A stretch of 7,282 nt of DNA from Pseudomonadota bacterium (GTDB lineage Bacteria; Pseudomonadota; Alphaproteobacteria; Rhizobiales; Beijerinckiaceae), in the NCBI GenBank assembly GCA_023452965.1, contig JAEXUU010000683.1, positions 1 to 7,282 of the forward strand. The letters are read 5' to 3'. A model generated the notes under the pieces. That model did no database searches, was not told the origin of the DNA, and saw only the letters and a program-made list of their open reading frames with translations. Shown piece after piece: positions 5,993-7,282 of the stretch. Positions within the stretch are counted from its first letter, which is position 1, and each line of letters begins with the position of its first letter. The translations under genes were made by a program, and so were the position numbers.

Positions 5993-7204
5993 ATGCGCTA
6001 TCGCTTCGGGGCATTCGAGCTCGTTCCGGAAACGCGGGAGCTTCTCGCGGACGGGCGGCCGCGCGCGATCGAGCCACAGGTCTTCGACCTCCTGCATTAT
6101 CTCGTCAGCGAGCGCGAGCGCGTGGTGTCGCAGGATGACCTGATCGCCGCGGTCTGGAACGGGCGGATCGTCTCGGATTCGGCGATCAGCGCCAGGATCA
6201 GCGCTGCGCGCGCGGCGATCGACGATGGCGGCAAGCGTCAGGACTGGATCCGCACCGTGGCGCGGCACGGTTTCCGCTTCATCGGCCCGGTCGAGCCGGT
6301 GGAAGCCCCGCGCCACCAGCAGCCCGCCGCAGAGGCGGCAGCGCCCGGCGGAACGCCGCATCAGCGCGTCGCCTTCTGCCGCTCGCGCGATGGCACCCGC
6401 ATCGCCTATGCCACCAGCGGCGCGGGATACCCGATGGTCAAGGCCGGGCACTGGCTGACCCATCTCGAACACGATTGGCACAGCCCGCTCTGGCGCCCGC
6501 TGTTGAGCCGGCTCGGCCAACGGTTTGCGCTCCTGCGCTACGACCAGCGCGGCAATGGCCTCTCCGACCGGGAGATCAGCGACTTCGCTCTGGATCGCTT
6601 CGTCGAGGACCTCGAAGCCGCCGTGGATGCCGCCGGGCTCGAACGCTTCGCGCTCTACGGGACGTCGCAGGGCGTGCCGATCGCACTGGCCTATGCAGGG
6701 CGGCACCCCGAACGGCTGAGCCACCTCGTCCTGCATGGGGGCTTCGTCAAGGGCCGCCTCGTCCGGTCGGGCGCCGACCGGGAACAGGGGCTGGCGCTGC
6801 TCACCCTGATCCGGCATGGCTGGGGCAAGGCGAACAGCCCGTTCATCAAGGCCTTCGCCACCCTGTTCATTCCCGATGGCAGCCGCGAGCAGATCGAATC
6901 CCTGGCCGAGTTGCAGCGGCTCACCACCTCGGCCGACAATGCCGCGGCGCTGCGCTGGGCGATCGACCATTTCGACGTCTCGGATCTGCTCGAGAAGCTT
7001 GCGGTGCCGACCCTGGTGATCCATGCCAATGACGATGGTGTCCAGCCGCTCGAACAGGGACTGGAACTGGCCTCGCGGATCGCCGATGCCGAATTCCTGC
7101 TGCTCGAGAGCCGCAATCACGTCATCGTGCCGGAAGAACCGGCCTGGCCGGTGCTCTTCGAGGGGATCGAGCGCTTCGTCCTGGGCGCAGCCGCACCGGG
7201 CTGA
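5993..7204 (+). CDS. Winged-helix (OmpR/CadC-type) DNA-binding domain fused to an alpha/beta hydrolase
   Basis: Probable one-component regulator of 403 residues. Residues 1-100 are a Trans_reg_C winged helix: 'YRFGAFELVPETREL' (3-17), 'IEPQVFDLLHYLV' (26-38), 'VVSQDDLIAAVWNGRIVSD' (44-62) and 'WIRTVARHGFRFIGPV' (85-100). A Pro/Ala linker (about 101-122) follows. Residues 125-400 are an alpha/beta hydrolase with 'THLEHDW' (156-162), 'LRYDQRGNGLSD' (181-192), nucleophile elbow 'GTSQG' with S225, acid D348 in 'HANDDGVQP', and H376 in 'ESRNHVIVP'. The triad therefore looks complete. No membrane segment is present, unlike CadC, so it should be cytosolic. The ATG at 5993 is preferred over 5978 because the domain usually begins directly at this point and AAGAAG lies just upstream. 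Whether the hydrolase cleaves a ligand or only binds it is unknown. It is divergent from the small gene at 5608-5841. Confidence 0.9.
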   Translation: MRYRFGAFELVPETRELLADGRPRAIEPQVFDLLHYLVSERERVVSQDDLIAAVWNGRIVSDSAISARISAARAAIDDGGKRQDWIRTVARHGFRFIGPVEPVEAPRHQQPAAEAAAPGGTPHQRVAFCRSRDGTRIAYATSGAGYPMVKAGHWLTHLEHDWHSPLWRPLLSRLGQRFALLRYDQRGNGLSDREISDFALDRFVEDLEAAVDAAGLERFALYGTSQGVPIALAYAGRHPERLSHLVLHGGFVKGRLVRSGADREQGLALLTLIRHGWGKANSPFIKAFATLFIPDGSREQIESLAELQRLTTSADNAAALRWAIDHFDVSDLLEKLAVPTLVIHANDDGVQPLEQGLELASRIADAEFLLLESRNHVIVPEEPAWPVLFEGIERFVLGAAAPG

Positions 7205-7282
7205 GCCGGATGGCGGAGAACCCTGGGGCCAAACGCCCTGCCCTCCTCCCGTGACGCCCTCTGACACTCGCCACCATGTACG
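7205..7282. other. Downstream non-coding end of window
   Basis: These 78 bases follow the regulator's stop. I see no convincing gene. A short stem, GGGC (7226-7229) with GCCC (7235-7238), has no T-run and is too weak to call a terminator. An ATG at 7276 could begin another gene, but only seven bases remain. Confidence 0.4.

Noticed and set aside
4605..6077. 490-codon minus-strand open frame
   Set aside because: It is antisense to the second araC gene and crosses the regulatory region; no domain is recognisable.
7226..7238. Possible terminator after the winged-helix/hydrolase gene
   Set aside because: The stem has only about four base pairs and no T-run follows.
5510..7267. 585-codon open frame on the minus strand
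   Set aside because: It lies antisense to the well-supported winged-helix/hydrolase gene and the end of araC, its protein is low in hydrophobic structure and matches nothing I know, and GC-rich DNA commonly leaves such frames open.

Overview
The window is GC-rich (very high GC at third codon positions), densely coded chromosomal DNA. The gene content (a long three-domain aminopeptidase P, an AraC–AzlC–AzlD operon, Cupin_6-type AraC regulators, a winged-helix/hydrolase fusion) suggests an alphaproteobacterium of the Hyphomicrobiales, perhaps Bosea-like. The genus is a guess from general knowledge. I see no mobile element, tRNA, rRNA, CRISPR array or obvious foreign island.

Layout. (1) Positions 2-1363, plus strand: the C-terminal three quarters of an M24B aminopeptidase P, cut by the window start. 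(2) Positions 1373-3261, minus strand: a tight operon read araC-type regulator, azlC, azlD. The last two overlap by four bases, and the operon is convergent with the peptidase; the two stop codons lie in one small hairpin. (3) Positions 3359-4573, minus strand: an MFS exporter resembling NepI, followed by a good intrinsic terminator at 3299-3336 that separates it from the araC-azlCD operon. (4) Positions 4647-5663, plus strand: a second AraC regulator (Cupin_6 type), divergent from the exporter across 73 bases and probably its regulator. (5) Positions 5608-5841, minus strand: a 77-residue uncharacterised protein with an excellent ribosome binding site, overlapping the 3' end of the second araC gene tail to tail. 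(6) Positions 5993-7204, plus strand: a winged-helix DNA-binding domain fused to an alpha/beta hydrolase with an apparently complete catalytic triad, divergent from the small gene.

Working together. The region reads as three regulator modules in a row: an AraC regulator leading an azlCD amino-acid export operon, an AraC regulator divergent from an MFS exporter, and a one-component regulator with a hydrolase-fold sensor divergent from a small unknown gene. The two exporter modules suggest efflux of small metabolites (branched-chain amino acids; possibly purine nucleosides or a drug), each under a local regulator. The least conventional part is 5608-7204, the hydrolase-type regulator and its small divergent neighbour. 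Most other long open frames are antisense shadows caused by high GC.
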